Positions 42,504 to 51,013 of a stretch of 64,000 nucleotides of DNA are shown here, one piece after another. The position numbers were made by a program, and so were the translations under genes. Position 1 is the first letter of the stretch; every line of letters begins with the position of its first letter. The notes beneath the pieces were generated by a model. It was not told where the DNA came from and did no database searches. It saw only the letters and a list, made by a program, of their open reading frames with translations. The stretch comes from an uncultured Pelagibacteraceae bacterium (GTDB lineage: Bacteria; Pseudomonadota; Alphaproteobacteria; Pelagibacterales; Pelagibacteraceae): assembly GCA_902613855.1 (NCBI GenBank), contig CACMIX010000001.1:124001-188000 (forward strand). The letters are read 5' to 3'.

Positions 42504-42881
42504 ATGAAAAAATTTTTTTTATTTTTAATTTTAACTTTTTTTATCAGTTCATCAGTTTTTGCGCGAAGTACTGGATGTAAAGAGGGAAATTGTGAAAATG
42601 GATATGGAAAATGGGTCTATACAGATAAAACTACTTATGAAGGTGAGTGGGTTGCAACAAAAAAGCAAGGTCAGGGAGTAGAAACTTGGCCTAATGGATA
42701 TATCTATAAAGGAGAATTTGAAAATAGTGTATGGAGTGGGCGGGGACTTTTAACATTCCCAGATGGTTCTACTTATGATGGCGAATGGGCCAACGGCTTT
42801 ATGAATGGTCAAGGAACATTTACTTGGGCAGACGGAAAACAAAAATCAGGAATTTGGAAAAACGGAAAATTACAGGAATAA
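42504..42881 (+). CDS. exported MORN-repeat protein
   Basis: A 125-residue protein with a signal peptide (MKKFFLFLILTFFISSSVFA, residues 1-20). The mature part is built of MORN repeats with the Y-x-G-E-W pattern: YEGEWVATKKQGQGVETWPNG, YKGEFENSVWSGRGLLTFPDG-type and YDGEWANGFMNGQGTFTWADG-type units (about residues 45-115, with 22-24 residues each). MORN proteins bind lipids or serve as scaffolds. It sits between the tmoX terminator and the tmoVW genes, and its stop overlaps the next start (TAATG). No link to transport is known. Confidence 0.8.
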   Translation: MKKFFLFLILTFFISSSVFARSTGCKEGNCENGYGKWVYTDKTTYEGEWVATKKQGQGVETWPNGYIYKGEFENSVWSGRGLLTFPDGSTYDGEWANGFMNGQGTFTWADGKQKSGIWKNGKLQE

Positions 42882-43432
42882 TGTCTCAAGAAAATTATTT
42901 TACTAAATTAAAAGAATTGCCAGAGTCTATTAGACAGTTTGGAGGATTAATAATTATTACATTAGTTATAATCTTATCTTTTTTAATCTTAAATAACATT
43001 TTTGGAGAAGGTGATGATTTAGTTAAAAGAATGAAAATCGAAGAAGATAGAATTGCAGAAGAGAGAAAATTAAATGAATTAATCTCAACTCTGCCATCTG
43101 GAATTTTAGTTACTTTTGATGGAACTGATCATCATAGATTATCTGACGAGGTTTATGAGAAAGTCTGCAAAGCTACAAAACTTATCCCTCAAAGAGCAAT
43201 AATGGGAGCTAATTTCCTGAATTTTAGAGCACATGAAATTTATACAATTAATGGCAATAAAATTGATGAAACATTTGTTGAGTGGGATGAACAAAAAAAT
43301 AAATGTTTTGCAGGTTTTACAGTGAGTGGAAATAATGTTGGGGTTGATGAAAAAATTAAAGTAAGTGGGGAGGCATTAAGTTTCTTAAGTACTGGTATTG
43401 ATACTAGAATTTATTATATAAAAAATTTTTAA
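42881..43432 (+). CDS. one-pass membrane protein of unknown function
   Basis: A 183-residue protein whose start overlaps the MORN gene stop (TAATG), so the two are translationally coupled. It has one membrane helix (about residues 21-40, FGGLIIITLVIILSFLILNN), a charged, coiled-coil-like stretch (RMKIEEDRIAEERKLNEL), and a C-terminal domain of about 120 residues with SGILVTFDGTDHHRL and EDKAKVSG-like beta structure, probably periplasmic. I recognise no family. An AAGGAG motif lies right after the stop but no start codon follows it. Together with the MORN protein it forms a two-gene envelope unit inside the TMAO transporter locus. Confidence 0.7.
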   Translation: MSQENYFTKLKELPESIRQFGGLIIITLVIILSFLILNNIFGEGDDLVKRMKIEEDRIAEERKLNELISTLPSGILVTFDGTDHHRLSDEVYEKVCKATKLIPQRAIMGANFLNFRAHEIYTINGNKIDETFVEWDEQKNKCFAGFTVSGNNVGVDEKIKVSGEALSFLSTGIDTRIYYIKNF

Positions 43433-43498
43433 TTAAGGAGAAACAAGCATTATATACATATTAATTCAATAAAATTTCGTATAAATTAATAATAATTT

Positions 43499-44530
43499 AT
43501 GTCTGATGCAGTTATTAAATGTGAGTCTGTTTATAAAATTTTTGGCGAAAATGCTGAAAAAATGCTTCAAGAAGCAAATGGAAATGTAGATGCAAAAACT
43601 TTTCAAGAAAACGGATGTATAGTCGGAGTTAATAATGCTTCTTTTGAAGTAGCAAAAGGAGAAATGTTGGTTGTGATGGGTTTGTCTGGATCAGGCAAAT
43701 CAACATTACTTAGATGCATTTCAAGATTAACAGATGCAACAGGTGGAAAAATTTTTATAGAGGGTCAAGATTTATTGGAGTTAAACAACAAAGAGCTAAT
43801 TGATCTTAGAAGAAATAAAATGGGAATGGTTTTTCAGAGCTTTGCACTGTTACCACACAAAACTGTCGTAGAAAATATAGCATTTCCACTTCAGATTAAG
43901 GGAATTAATACTGACGATAGCATTAGTAAGGCAATGGATATGGTTAAGTTAGTTGGACTAGATGGAAGAGAAAATTATTTTCCAAGAGAACTTTCAGGCG
44001 GACAACAGCAAAGAGTAGGTATTGCAAGATCCTTAGCTGTTGAACCGGATATTTGGTTTTTAGATGAGCCTTTTTCTGCATTAGATCCATTGATCCGAAA
44101 AGAAATGCAGGATGAATTTTTAAGACTTCAAGATAAATTGCAAAAAACTATAATGTTCATCACTCATGATTTTGACGAAGCTTTAAAGCTTGCTGATAGA
44201 ATAGCAATTATGAAAGATGGTATAATTGAACAATTAGATACACCCGCTAAAATAGTTTTAAATCCTGCAACTGAATATGTGAGGAAATTTACCGAAGAAG
44301 TCCCAAGGGAAAAGGTTTTGTTAATTGAAGATGTAATGGATCAATCTACTAGTGATAATTTAGGAGATTTAAGAGTTTCAAAAGATGAGATTATTGAAAA
44401 TGTTGCTGAAAAAATTCTAACCCAAGAAAAAACTGCAGGAGTTATAGATAGCAATAATAAAATTATAGGATCTATTAATCCCACAAAGATAATTAATACA
44501 GTTTTTGGTGGAAGGAAAAATGGAAATTAA
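43499..44530 (+). CDS. tmoV: TMAO/betaine-type ABC transporter ATPase TmoV
   Basis: A 343-residue ATPase of the ProV/OpuAA group. It contains the long N-terminal lead (VYKIFGENAEKMLQEANGN), Walker A GLSGSGKST (residues 61-69), MVFQSFALLPHKTVVEN, signature LSGGQQQRVGIARSLA, Walker B IWFLDEPFSALDPLIR and FITHDFDEALKLADR. The C-terminus (AGVIDSNNKIIGSINPTKI) looks like a single, reduced CBS motif; ProV usually has a pair. It is followed by the permease gene after 3 bases. The assignment as TmoV follows from the tmoX and tdm context; ProV would be the alternative name. Confidence 0.83.
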   Translation: MSDAVIKCESVYKIFGENAEKMLQEANGNVDAKTFQENGCIVGVNNASFEVAKGEMLVVMGLSGSGKSTLLRCISRLTDATGGKIFIEGQDLLELNNKELIDLRRNKMGMVFQSFALLPHKTVVENIAFPLQIKGINTDDSISKAMDMVKLVGLDGRENYFPRELSGGQQQRVGIARSLAVEPDIWFLDEPFSALDPLIRKEMQDEFLRLQDKLQKTIMFITHDFDEALKLADRIAIMKDGIIEQLDTPAKIVLNPATEYVRKFTEEVPREKVLLIEDVMDQSTSDNLGDLRVSKDEIIENVAEKILTQEKTAGVIDSNNKIIGSINPTKIINTVFGGRKNGN

Positions 44531-44533
44531 ATT

Positions 44534-46687
44534 ATGGAATTTCTAAAAAAAAATCCAAAAATATTTCAGTGGTTGTTTTTATTAATTGTTTTTTTTGCAT
44601 TATGTTTTGCTATCGAAGTTCCTGAAACATATAAATTTATAAGAGGTCAGGCAGAGTTTATTAAAGACCCTAACCAAAGCACCTTTGTTTTTGCAGGAAA
44701 AGAGGTGAGGTATTATGCTTTTGATGTTTTTTGGAGATTACCTCCATTACTTGGATGGTTGCCTATATGGATAAATGATTCACTATTTTTCCTGATGAAC
44801 GACTGGATGCCAATGGAGTTTTGGAATGAAGATACACAAGAATTTAAAACAAGACCACTTCTCTTACAAATAAGTAGAAATTTAACAGGTTTCATGACTT
44901 TTATAATTGAGTTAATTAGAGAGATTTTATTAGGTGGATTAGAAACTATTGTTGCATTTACAAGTTGGGATTTTATTGATGCTAATCCATGGGCAGAGTT
45001 ACCAGGTTTACCATGGACTATAGTTGCAGCGGGTGCCACAATATTATCCTACAAATTAAGCGGTAAAGGTTTAGCAATTTTTGCTGGTTTAACTATGGTT
45101 TACATTTCTATTTTTGGTCAGTGGAAACCATCGATGCAAACTTTATCATTTATCTTAGTTGCAGCACCATTGTCTTTTATATTTGGTCTGGGTCTAGGTA
45201 TATCTGCATTTAAAAGTAAACGAGTTGAAAAAGCTCTGTATCCAATTCTTTTGGTTATGCAAACAATGCCACAATATGCAGTTCTTGTTCCAGCGCTAGT
45301 TTTGTTTGGAGTTGGTGATCATGCAGCAGTGATTATAACTATGATAGTTGCCATTCCACCAATGATATTATTAACTTTATTAGGATTAAGAGCCATACCT
45401 CCTGAAGTAATAGAGGCTGGCAGAATGAGTGGATGCAATAATTGGCAACTGATGTTTAAAGTTTTAATTCCTACAGCTAGAAGAGATATACTGATTGGAG
45501 TTAACCAGGTGATAATGGTTTGTTTTTCAATGGCGGTTATTTCAGCTTTTATTGGAGCAAAGGGTTTGGGTTTTAATTTATTATTAGCTCTTAATCAGCT
45601 TAATATTGGATTAGCTCTAGAAGCAGGTTTGTGCATTAGTCTTATTGCAATATTATTAGATAAAATGTCTTTGGCATGGGCAAATAAACAAACAGATTAT
45701 TTTGGTAATCTTTCATTCTTCGAAAGAAATAAAAATACTATATTTTTTATTGGAGCATTTGTTATAGGAATTATACTTGCTTATATAGGAACTTTTTTGT
45801 TCAAAGGAACATTCAATTATTTATTTGAAATTCCACACAACAAAGGAATATCAACTGCAGATTTTTGGAACAAAGGAGTTGATTGGATCTTTGATACATT
45901 CTTCGTATATATAAAAGCATTTAACACATGGTTAATTCAAGAGGTTTTACAGCCAATGCGAGCACTTTATTTAAGGATGCCTGCTGTTGCTACAATCGTT
46001 TTAGTAGTTGGGGCTGGTTACTTAATTGGTGGAATTAGATCAGCATTAGTAGTATGCGGGTTAACTTTATTTATAGCTCTTAGTCCATGGTGGGACAGAG
46101 CATTGGTTACAACATACATGGCAACTTTTGGAGTTATAATTTCGTGTTTAATTGGTTTTACAGTTGGAACCTTGTGTTTTCAAAGCAAAAGTGCAGCAAA
46201 ATTTATGTTAGGAGTTTGTGATATATTTCAAACCTTTCCGTCATTTGTATATTTAATTCCGGTAATGATGTTATTTGGAATAACAGACACATCAGTTTTA
46301 ATTGCTGTGATTGTTTACGCAACAATTCCTGCAACTAGATACACAATTGAAGGCCTTAGAAGTGTTCCAGTAGGTTTACATGAAGCTGCTACAATGTCTG
46401 GTGTAAACAAGTTTCAAAGATTAACAAAAATTGAATTCCCATTAGCCTTTCCTCACATGATGCTTGGTTTGAATCAAACAATAGTTTTTGCACTATTTAT
46501 GGTAATTATTGGGGCTTTCATTGGGACAGAAGATTTAGGTCAATATATTTTAAAAGCTTTATCTGATAAAAATGGTGCAGGCATAGGTCTGACATTAGGT
46601 ATTTGTGTAGCATTTATAGGGTTAATTTTTGATAATTTGATAAGAACTTGGGTCGGTAAGAGAAAGAAACATTTAGGAATAGCCTAA
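44534..46687 (+). CDS. tmoW: TMAO/betaine-type ABC transporter permease TmoW, duplicated
   Basis: A 717-residue permease with two ProW-like halves in one chain. The first half has the coupling motif in PPEVIEAGRMSGCNNWQLMF (about residues 292-311) and the second half the matching RSVPVGLHEAATMSGVNKFQ (about 612-631). Both halves have the sequence LVMQTMPQYAVLVPALVLFG or DIFQTFPSFVYLIPVMMLFG at the first core helix. A standard ProW is about 350 residues and forms a dimer; this gene is a fused tandem, so a single chain can replace the dimer. It completes the TmoXVW transporter with the ATPase gene 3 bases upstream. Confidence 0.85.
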   Translation: MEFLKKNPKIFQWLFLLIVFFALCFAIEVPETYKFIRGQAEFIKDPNQSTFVFAGKEVRYYAFDVFWRLPPLLGWLPIWINDSLFFLMNDWMPMEFWNEDTQEFKTRPLLLQISRNLTGFMTFIIELIREILLGGLETIVAFTSWDFIDANPWAELPGLPWTIVAAGATILSYKLSGKGLAIFAGLTMVYISIFGQWKPSMQTLSFILVAAPLSFIFGLGLGISAFKSKRVEKALYPILLVMQTMPQYAVLVPALVLFGVGDHAAVIITMIVAIPPMILLTLLGLRAIPPEVIEAGRMSGCNNWQLMFKVLIPTARRDILIGVNQVIMVCFSMAVISAFIGAKGLGFNLLLALNQLNIGLALEAGLCISLIAILLDKMSLAWANKQTDYFGNLSFFERNKNTIFFIGAFVIGIILAYIGTFLFKGTFNYLFEIPHNKGISTADFWNKGVDWIFDTFFVYIKAFNTWLIQEVLQPMRALYLRMPAVATIVLVVGAGYLIGGIRSALVVCGLTLFIALSPWWDRALVTTYMATFGVIISCLIGFTVGTLCFQSKSAAKFMLGVCDIFQTFPSFVYLIPVMMLFGITDTSVLIAVIVYATIPATRYTIEGLRSVPVGLHEAATMSGVNKFQRLTKIEFPLAFPHMMLGLNQTIVFALFMVIIGAFIGTEDLGQYILKALSDKNGAGIGLTLGICVAFIGLIFDNLIRTWVGKRKKHLGIA

Positions 46688-46695
46688 TTTTTAAT

Positions 46696-47655
46696 ATGAA
46701 AAAAATTTTGATTATAGGATCAGGAGCAATGGGAGCTGCTTTTTCTATTCCTTTAATTGAAAATAGACACCATGTAACACTTTCTGAGCCACATAATATT
46801 AAATTAATTAGTAAATTAAATCTCAAAAAAAAGTTTCATCCGTCTTTAAAAATTAATTTACCAAAAAAAATAAAAACAAAAAAATTTGTTCCTGAAATGT
46901 TAAATTTACAATGGGATCTTATAGTTGTAGCTGTAAGTTCCGTAGGAATAGAAATAATTAGTAAATATTTAGCACACCTTAAAAGTAAAACTCCTATTTT
47001 GGTTCTTACTAAAGGACTAAAGTTAGATAAAACAAAAAGAATTATTACTATGTCTGAACAGCTTAATAAAAATAACAATAAACTAAATATTTCTGTCTTA
47101 AAAGGCCCGTGCTTAGCAAAAGAGCTCGCTCGAAAGATAAAGAGTTACACTGTTATTGGGAATAAAAATATTAAGGTAGCAAAAGATATTGGAAAGATAA
47201 TATCCACTAAGTATTATAAGACAGAACATACAACTGATGTTAGAGGTGTAGAGTTTTCTTCAGCTATTAAAAATATATATTCTATGATAATTGGATCAGG
47301 ACAAGGTGAGAACACATCTTCAGCTTTATTTAGGAAATCAATTGATGAAATGGATTATTTAATTAAACATTTTAAGGGAAAAAAAGAAACTGTTTATGGG
47401 CTTGCAGGTGTAGGTGATCTGTACGTAAGTGCTGTTGGTGGCAGAAATAGTAAAATGGGTGATTATCTTGGTAAAGGTTTTACTTTTAAATCTGCCAAGA
47501 AAAAATTTATGAAAGATGATACTGTTGAAGGTGCTGATCTTGCTTTCGAAATCGCTCCATACATTTTAAAGAAAATTAATCGTAAAAAAATCCCTCTAAT
47601 GATTGCATTATTAAATGCAATTACAAAAAATAAAAAATTAAAAATAAAATATTAA
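46696..47655 (+). CDS. GpsA-like NAD(P)-dependent dehydrogenase
   Basis: A 319-residue dehydrogenase of the glycerol-3-phosphate dehydrogenase fold. The Rossmann motif is ILIIGSGAMGAAFSIPLIE (residues 4-22). ILVLTKGLKLDKTKRIITM, VLKGPCLAKELA, GVEFSSAIKNIYSMIIGSG (catalytic lysine region) and YGLAGVGDLYVSAVGGRNSK all match GpsA. It is about 15-20 residues shorter and more basic than typical GpsA. Its place, 8 bases behind tmoW and next to tmm, is odd for phospholipid synthesis; a paralogue with another 2- or 3-hydroxy substrate is possible. The other end converges on tmm with a 3-base gap. Confidence 0.75.
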   Translation: MKKILIIGSGAMGAAFSIPLIENRHHVTLSEPHNIKLISKLNLKKKFHPSLKINLPKKIKTKKFVPEMLNLQWDLIVVAVSSVGIEIISKYLAHLKSKTPILVLTKGLKLDKTKRIITMSEQLNKNNNKLNISVLKGPCLAKELARKIKSYTVIGNKNIKVAKDIGKIISTKYYKTEHTTDVRGVEFSSAIKNIYSMIIGSGQGENTSSALFRKSIDEMDYLIKHFKGKKETVYGLAGVGDLYVSAVGGRNSKMGDYLGKGFTFKSAKKKFMKDDTVEGADLAFEIAPYILKKINRKKIPLMIALLNAITKNKKLKIKY

Positions 47656-47658
47656 ATT

Positions 47659-48990
47659 TTATTTATTTAGAAAAGTTTTCATAGAGTCGTCCATTGCTTT
47701 TTCCCATGGAGTATGATGGATTGGAGCAATAGAACCAGTCACAGGCGAAGAAAAGGATTTATTTCTATAAGTTAGAATATCTTCAACTTTATGATGCTCC
47801 CACTCTTTGAAATGTTTTCTAATTAATTCAAAATCTATCTTAGGATAATCTGACATTTCATGAAGTTCTTTGGTATATTCTGTTTGAAAATCTATCATTT
47901 GATCTGGATTTTCTAATTTTTCTTCCATAGCAACCCACTTGTTAATGTCCTTTTCTATTTCATCATTACCAGGCATTTTGATCTTACCCATAATAACGTC
48001 TCTTGCGTACCAAGCTTGGCAATCAAACATATTAAAAGTATGAAATTGATCCTGCATTCCTAAATATAAAATTTTATGATTATCTTGCCATACTACCCCC
48101 TTGTATAATTTTGGTGGGTATAATCTATTATGAGTTTTTAATTTTAAACTTTCATCTAAAAATGGAAAATGATGTAGATAACCAGTGCATAAAATTATGA
48201 CATCTGCCTCTTGTTTTGTTCCATCTTTGAATATTGCATTTTTACCATCAAGTTTATCTAAGTAATGAACTTCTTTCATGCCTTTGGGCCATTTAAATCC
48301 CATTGGATTATGTCTATAGCCAATAGTAACACTTTTAGCTCCATATTTATTACACTGTAGTGCAACATCTTCTGCAGAATAGCTACTGCCAAGAACAATT
48401 ACATTTTTATCTCTGAATTCTTCAGCATCTCTAAAGTCGTGAGAATGCATAATTCTTCCAGGAAAGGAATTCATTCCCTCATATTCTGGGATAAAAGGAA
48501 CAGAAAAATGACCAGTCGAAATAACCAAATAATCAAAATTTTCAGTTAAAATTTTATTATTAGCTTTATCTTGATAGCTAATTTCAAACTTGTCATTTTT
48601 AAAAGATGTATTTGTAACTCGAGTATTAAATTTAATTTTATGTTTTAAATTACCTTTACTTACTCTTCCAACTATATAGTCATACAGAACTTCTCTAGGA
48701 GGAAAAGATGGTATTGGTTTACCAAAGTGGTCATCAAAAGAATAATCAGCAAACTCCAAACATTCTTTAGGACCGTTTGACCATAAATATCTGTACATGC
48801 TGTTTGGTACTGGATCTCCATATTGGTCAGAACCTGTTCTCCAGCTATAATTCCAAAGGCCACCCCAGTTATCTTGTTTTTCGAAACAAACTATTTCTGG
48901 TATTTTTTCACCTTTATTTTCCAAATGTTCAAATGCTCTTAACATCGAAAGACCACATGGACCTGCACCTATAATTGCTACTTTAGACAT
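47659..48990 (-). CDS. tmm: trimethylamine monooxygenase Tmm (flavin monooxygenase)
   Basis: A 443-residue bacterial flavin-containing monooxygenase. It has the FAD motif AIIGAGPCGLSMLRAF (residues 5-20), the FMO fingerprint FPGRIMHSHDF (F-x-G-x3-H-x3-F; about residues 170-180), the NADPH motif VLGSSYSAEDVA (about 195) and CTGYLHHFPFL as the ATGY-type motif. WNYSWRTGSDQYGDPVPNSM and the following MYRYLWSNGPKECLEF match Tmm of marine Roseobacter and SAR11 bacteria. Tmm oxidises trimethylamine to TMAO with NADPH and O2; it also accepts dimethyl sulfide in known cases. With Tdm and TmoXVW it gives a complete TMA/TMAO entry route. Confidence 0.9.
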   Translation of the reverse strand: MSKVAIIGAGPCGLSMLRAFEHLENKGEKIPEIVCFEKQDNWGGLWNYSWRTGSDQYGDPVPNSMYRYLWSNGPKECLEFADYSFDDHFGKPIPSFPPREVLYDYIVGRVSKGNLKHKIKFNTRVTNTSFKNDKFEISYQDKANNKILTENFDYLVISTGHFSVPFIPEYEGMNSFPGRIMHSHDFRDAEEFRDKNVIVLGSSYSAEDVALQCNKYGAKSVTIGYRHNPMGFKWPKGMKEVHYLDKLDGKNAIFKDGTKQEADVIILCTGYLHHFPFLDESLKLKTHNRLYPPKLYKGVVWQDNHKILYLGMQDQFHTFNMFDCQAWYARDVIMGKIKMPGNDEIEKDINKWVAMEEKLENPDQMIDFQTEYTKELHEMSDYPKIDFELIRKHFKEWEHHKVEDILTYRNKSFSSPVTGSIAPIHHTPWEKAMDDSMKTFLNK

Positions 48991-49067
48991 CTAAATTTTC
49001 CTATCATTAATAATTCTATAAATATATCTTACTAACAAAAAAAAGAAAAATAAAATTATTATTTACT

Positions 49068-50225
49068 ATGAATCATAATTGGAATTACCCAACTTTGATG
49101 TGGGTAGGTGAAAATAGGATTAATGATCTAATTGATGCCTGCCAAGAACTAAAAATATCAAATCCATTATTCGTTACTGATAAAGATTTAATTAATCTTG
49201 ATATGATTAAACATATATTACAAAATTTAAAAAAAAATTTTAATAATTTAGAAATTTTTTCTAACTTTTCAGGAAATCCAATAGGTCAAAATGTAGATGA
49301 AGGTGTAAAAGTTTATAACAAATCTAATTGCGACGGTGTAATAGCAATTGGTGGTGGAAGTGCACTTGATGTTGGTAAGGCAGTAGCATTTATGTGTGGT
49401 CAAGAAAGACCAATTTGGGATTTTGAGGATATTGGAGACTATTGGAAAAGAGCTGAAAGCTCTAAAATTCCAAGTATTATAGCAATACCTACAACAGCTG
49501 GAACAGGCTCTGAAACTGGACGGGCTTCAGCAATTATAAATAAAGGCACAGGTGTTAAAAAAATTATTTTTCATCCAAAGATGTTGCCATCAATTGTTAT
49601 TTTAGATCCCGTTTTAACTCTAGATCTTTCGCCTAGATTAACAGCAGCGACTGGCATGGATGCATTGGCGCATAATTTAGAAGCATTTTGTGCACCAGGT
49701 TTTCATCCAATGGCAAATGGTATTGCAATAGAAGGTATTAAATTAATTAAAAAATATTTAATTACTGCCTATAAAGATGGAAAAAACATTGAAGCAAGAA
49801 TGAGTTTACTTTCGGCTTCATCGATGGGTTCAACTGCATTCCAAAAAGGTCTTGGTGCTATTCATTCTTTAAGTCATCCAGTTAATTCAAAGTTTAATAT
49901 TCATCATGGTTTATCAAATGCAATATTTATGCCATATGTATTATCATTTAATAAAAGTGAAATAGAACACAAGATATTAGAAATTTGTGATTATTTAAAT
50001 TTAAATAAAAGTTTTGATAGTTTTTTAGAGTGGATTTTAGATTTAAGAAAAGATTTAAATATACCTCATAAATTATCAGATTTGATGGACTGCAATAATA
50101 TTAATCTTGATGAACTTTCTTTAATGGCTTTTGAAGATCCATCTACTGGAGGAAACCCAAAAAAAATTAATCAAAAGGATTTAAAAGAAATGTATGAAAA
50201 AAGCATTTCTGGAAATTTGTGTTAA
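49068..50225 (+). CDS. iron-containing (class III) alcohol dehydrogenase
   Basis: A 385-residue enzyme of the iron-dependent alcohol dehydrogenase family. NAD-binding segment GVIAIGGGSALDVGKAVAFM (about residues 95-114), PTTAGTGSETGRASAI, and the metal ligands in AATGMDALAHNLEAFCAPG, GAIHSLSHPVNSKFNIHHG are intact. In SAR11-type genomes such a gene lies among one-carbon genes and oxidation of methanol or another short alcohol has been proposed, so a one-carbon or short-chain alcohol or aldehyde is a reasonable guess. The next gene starts within its stop (TAATG). tmm lies upstream on the other strand, 77 bases away. Confidence 0.87.
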   Translation: MNHNWNYPTLMWVGENRINDLIDACQELKISNPLFVTDKDLINLDMIKHILQNLKKNFNNLEIFSNFSGNPIGQNVDEGVKVYNKSNCDGVIAIGGGSALDVGKAVAFMCGQERPIWDFEDIGDYWKRAESSKIPSIIAIPTTAGTGSETGRASAIINKGTGVKKIIFHPKMLPSIVILDPVLTLDLSPRLTAATGMDALAHNLEAFCAPGFHPMANGIAIEGIKLIKKYLITAYKDGKNIEARMSLLSASSMGSTAFQKGLGAIHSLSHPVNSKFNIHHGLSNAIFMPYVLSFNKSEIEHKILEICDYLNLNKSFDSFLEWILDLRKDLNIPHKLSDLMDCNNINLDELSLMAFEDPSTGGNPKKINQKDLKEMYEKSISGNLC

Positions 50226-51013
50226 TGAAAAAAATTTTAATCGTTGAAGGAAATTTGAGAGAAGAAAATCAACATTTTTCATCTGCAGGTATTCAAACGC
50301 ATACTGAAAGTTTGAAGGATAGTCTTAGTTTTTTCACAAAAGATTTAACTACAGATGTTGTTAATCCTTCATCAGATGAAAATATATTTAAAAATATAGA
50401 CGATCTGAACACTTATGATGGACTTATTTGGGGTGGTAGTAGCTTAAATATTTATAACGACACTCCTGAAATTAGAAGACAGATTCAGTTTATGAAAGAA
50501 TGTCAAAAAAAAATTAAAAAAATCTTAGCAATATGTTGGGGTATGCAAGTAGCTGTCACAGCTGCAGGAGGTGAGGTCAAAAAAGGCACTAAAGGTTCAC
50601 ACAAAGGTATTGCAGTTGATATTGAAATAAATGAAAGGGGATTAAACCATCCACTTTACAAAAATAAAAAAAAAAAATTTAATACACCTGCTTTTAATTT
50701 TGATGAAGTAGTTACCATGCCACAAAATTCCGTATTATTAGCTTCAAATCCAATTAATAAAGTTCAAGGTCTAAACTTTAAAGTAAATGATTGTGATATC
50801 TGGGGGCTTCAATATCATCCAGAAATTACATATAACAAAATGATTAACATTATTGTTTTTAGAAAAGAGAAGCTATTAAAAAAAGAAGCTTTTAGTGACG
50901 AGAAGGAAATTAACAATCACATACAACATATTGAAATTGAAAATAAGAAGCTTGATAAAATTTCTAGGATGAGGGAATTAGAAAATTGGTTAAACTACCT
51001 TAATTTAGAATAA
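50225..51013 (+). CDS. class I glutamine amidotransferase-like protein
   Basis: A 262-residue stand-alone class I amidotransferase domain, similar to the glutaminase part of GMP synthase. The nucleophile C104 is in [11 protein letters not shown]; the histidine and glutamate are in GLQYHPEI near residue 198. I take the ATG at 50225 (overlapping the previous stop) rather than a GTG two codons earlier. Stand-alone members hydrolyse gamma-glutamyl bonds, for example of gamma-glutamyl amides. In a methylated-amine locus, gamma-glutamylmethylamide would be a candidate substrate; this is my inference. It converges on fhs with a 9-base overlap. Confidence 0.8.
   Translation: MKKILIVEGNLREENQHFSSAGIQTHTESLKDSLSFFTKDLTTDVVNPSSDENIFKNIDDLNTYDGLIWGGSSLNIYNDTPEIRRQIQFMKECQKKIKKILAICWGMQVAVTAAGGEVKKGTKGSHKGIAVDIEINERGLNHPLYKNKKKKFNTPAFNFDEVVTMPQNSVLLASNPINKVQGLNFKVNDCDIWGLQYHPEITYNKMINIIVFRKEKLLKKEAFSDEKEINNHIQHIEIENKKLDKISRMRELENWLNYLNLE

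Noticed and set aside
43433-43498. AAGGAG motif after the one-pass membrane protein gene, possibly a tiny gene
   Set aside because: No ATG, GTG or TTG follows at a suitable distance; an ATT-initiated frame would end after seven codons.
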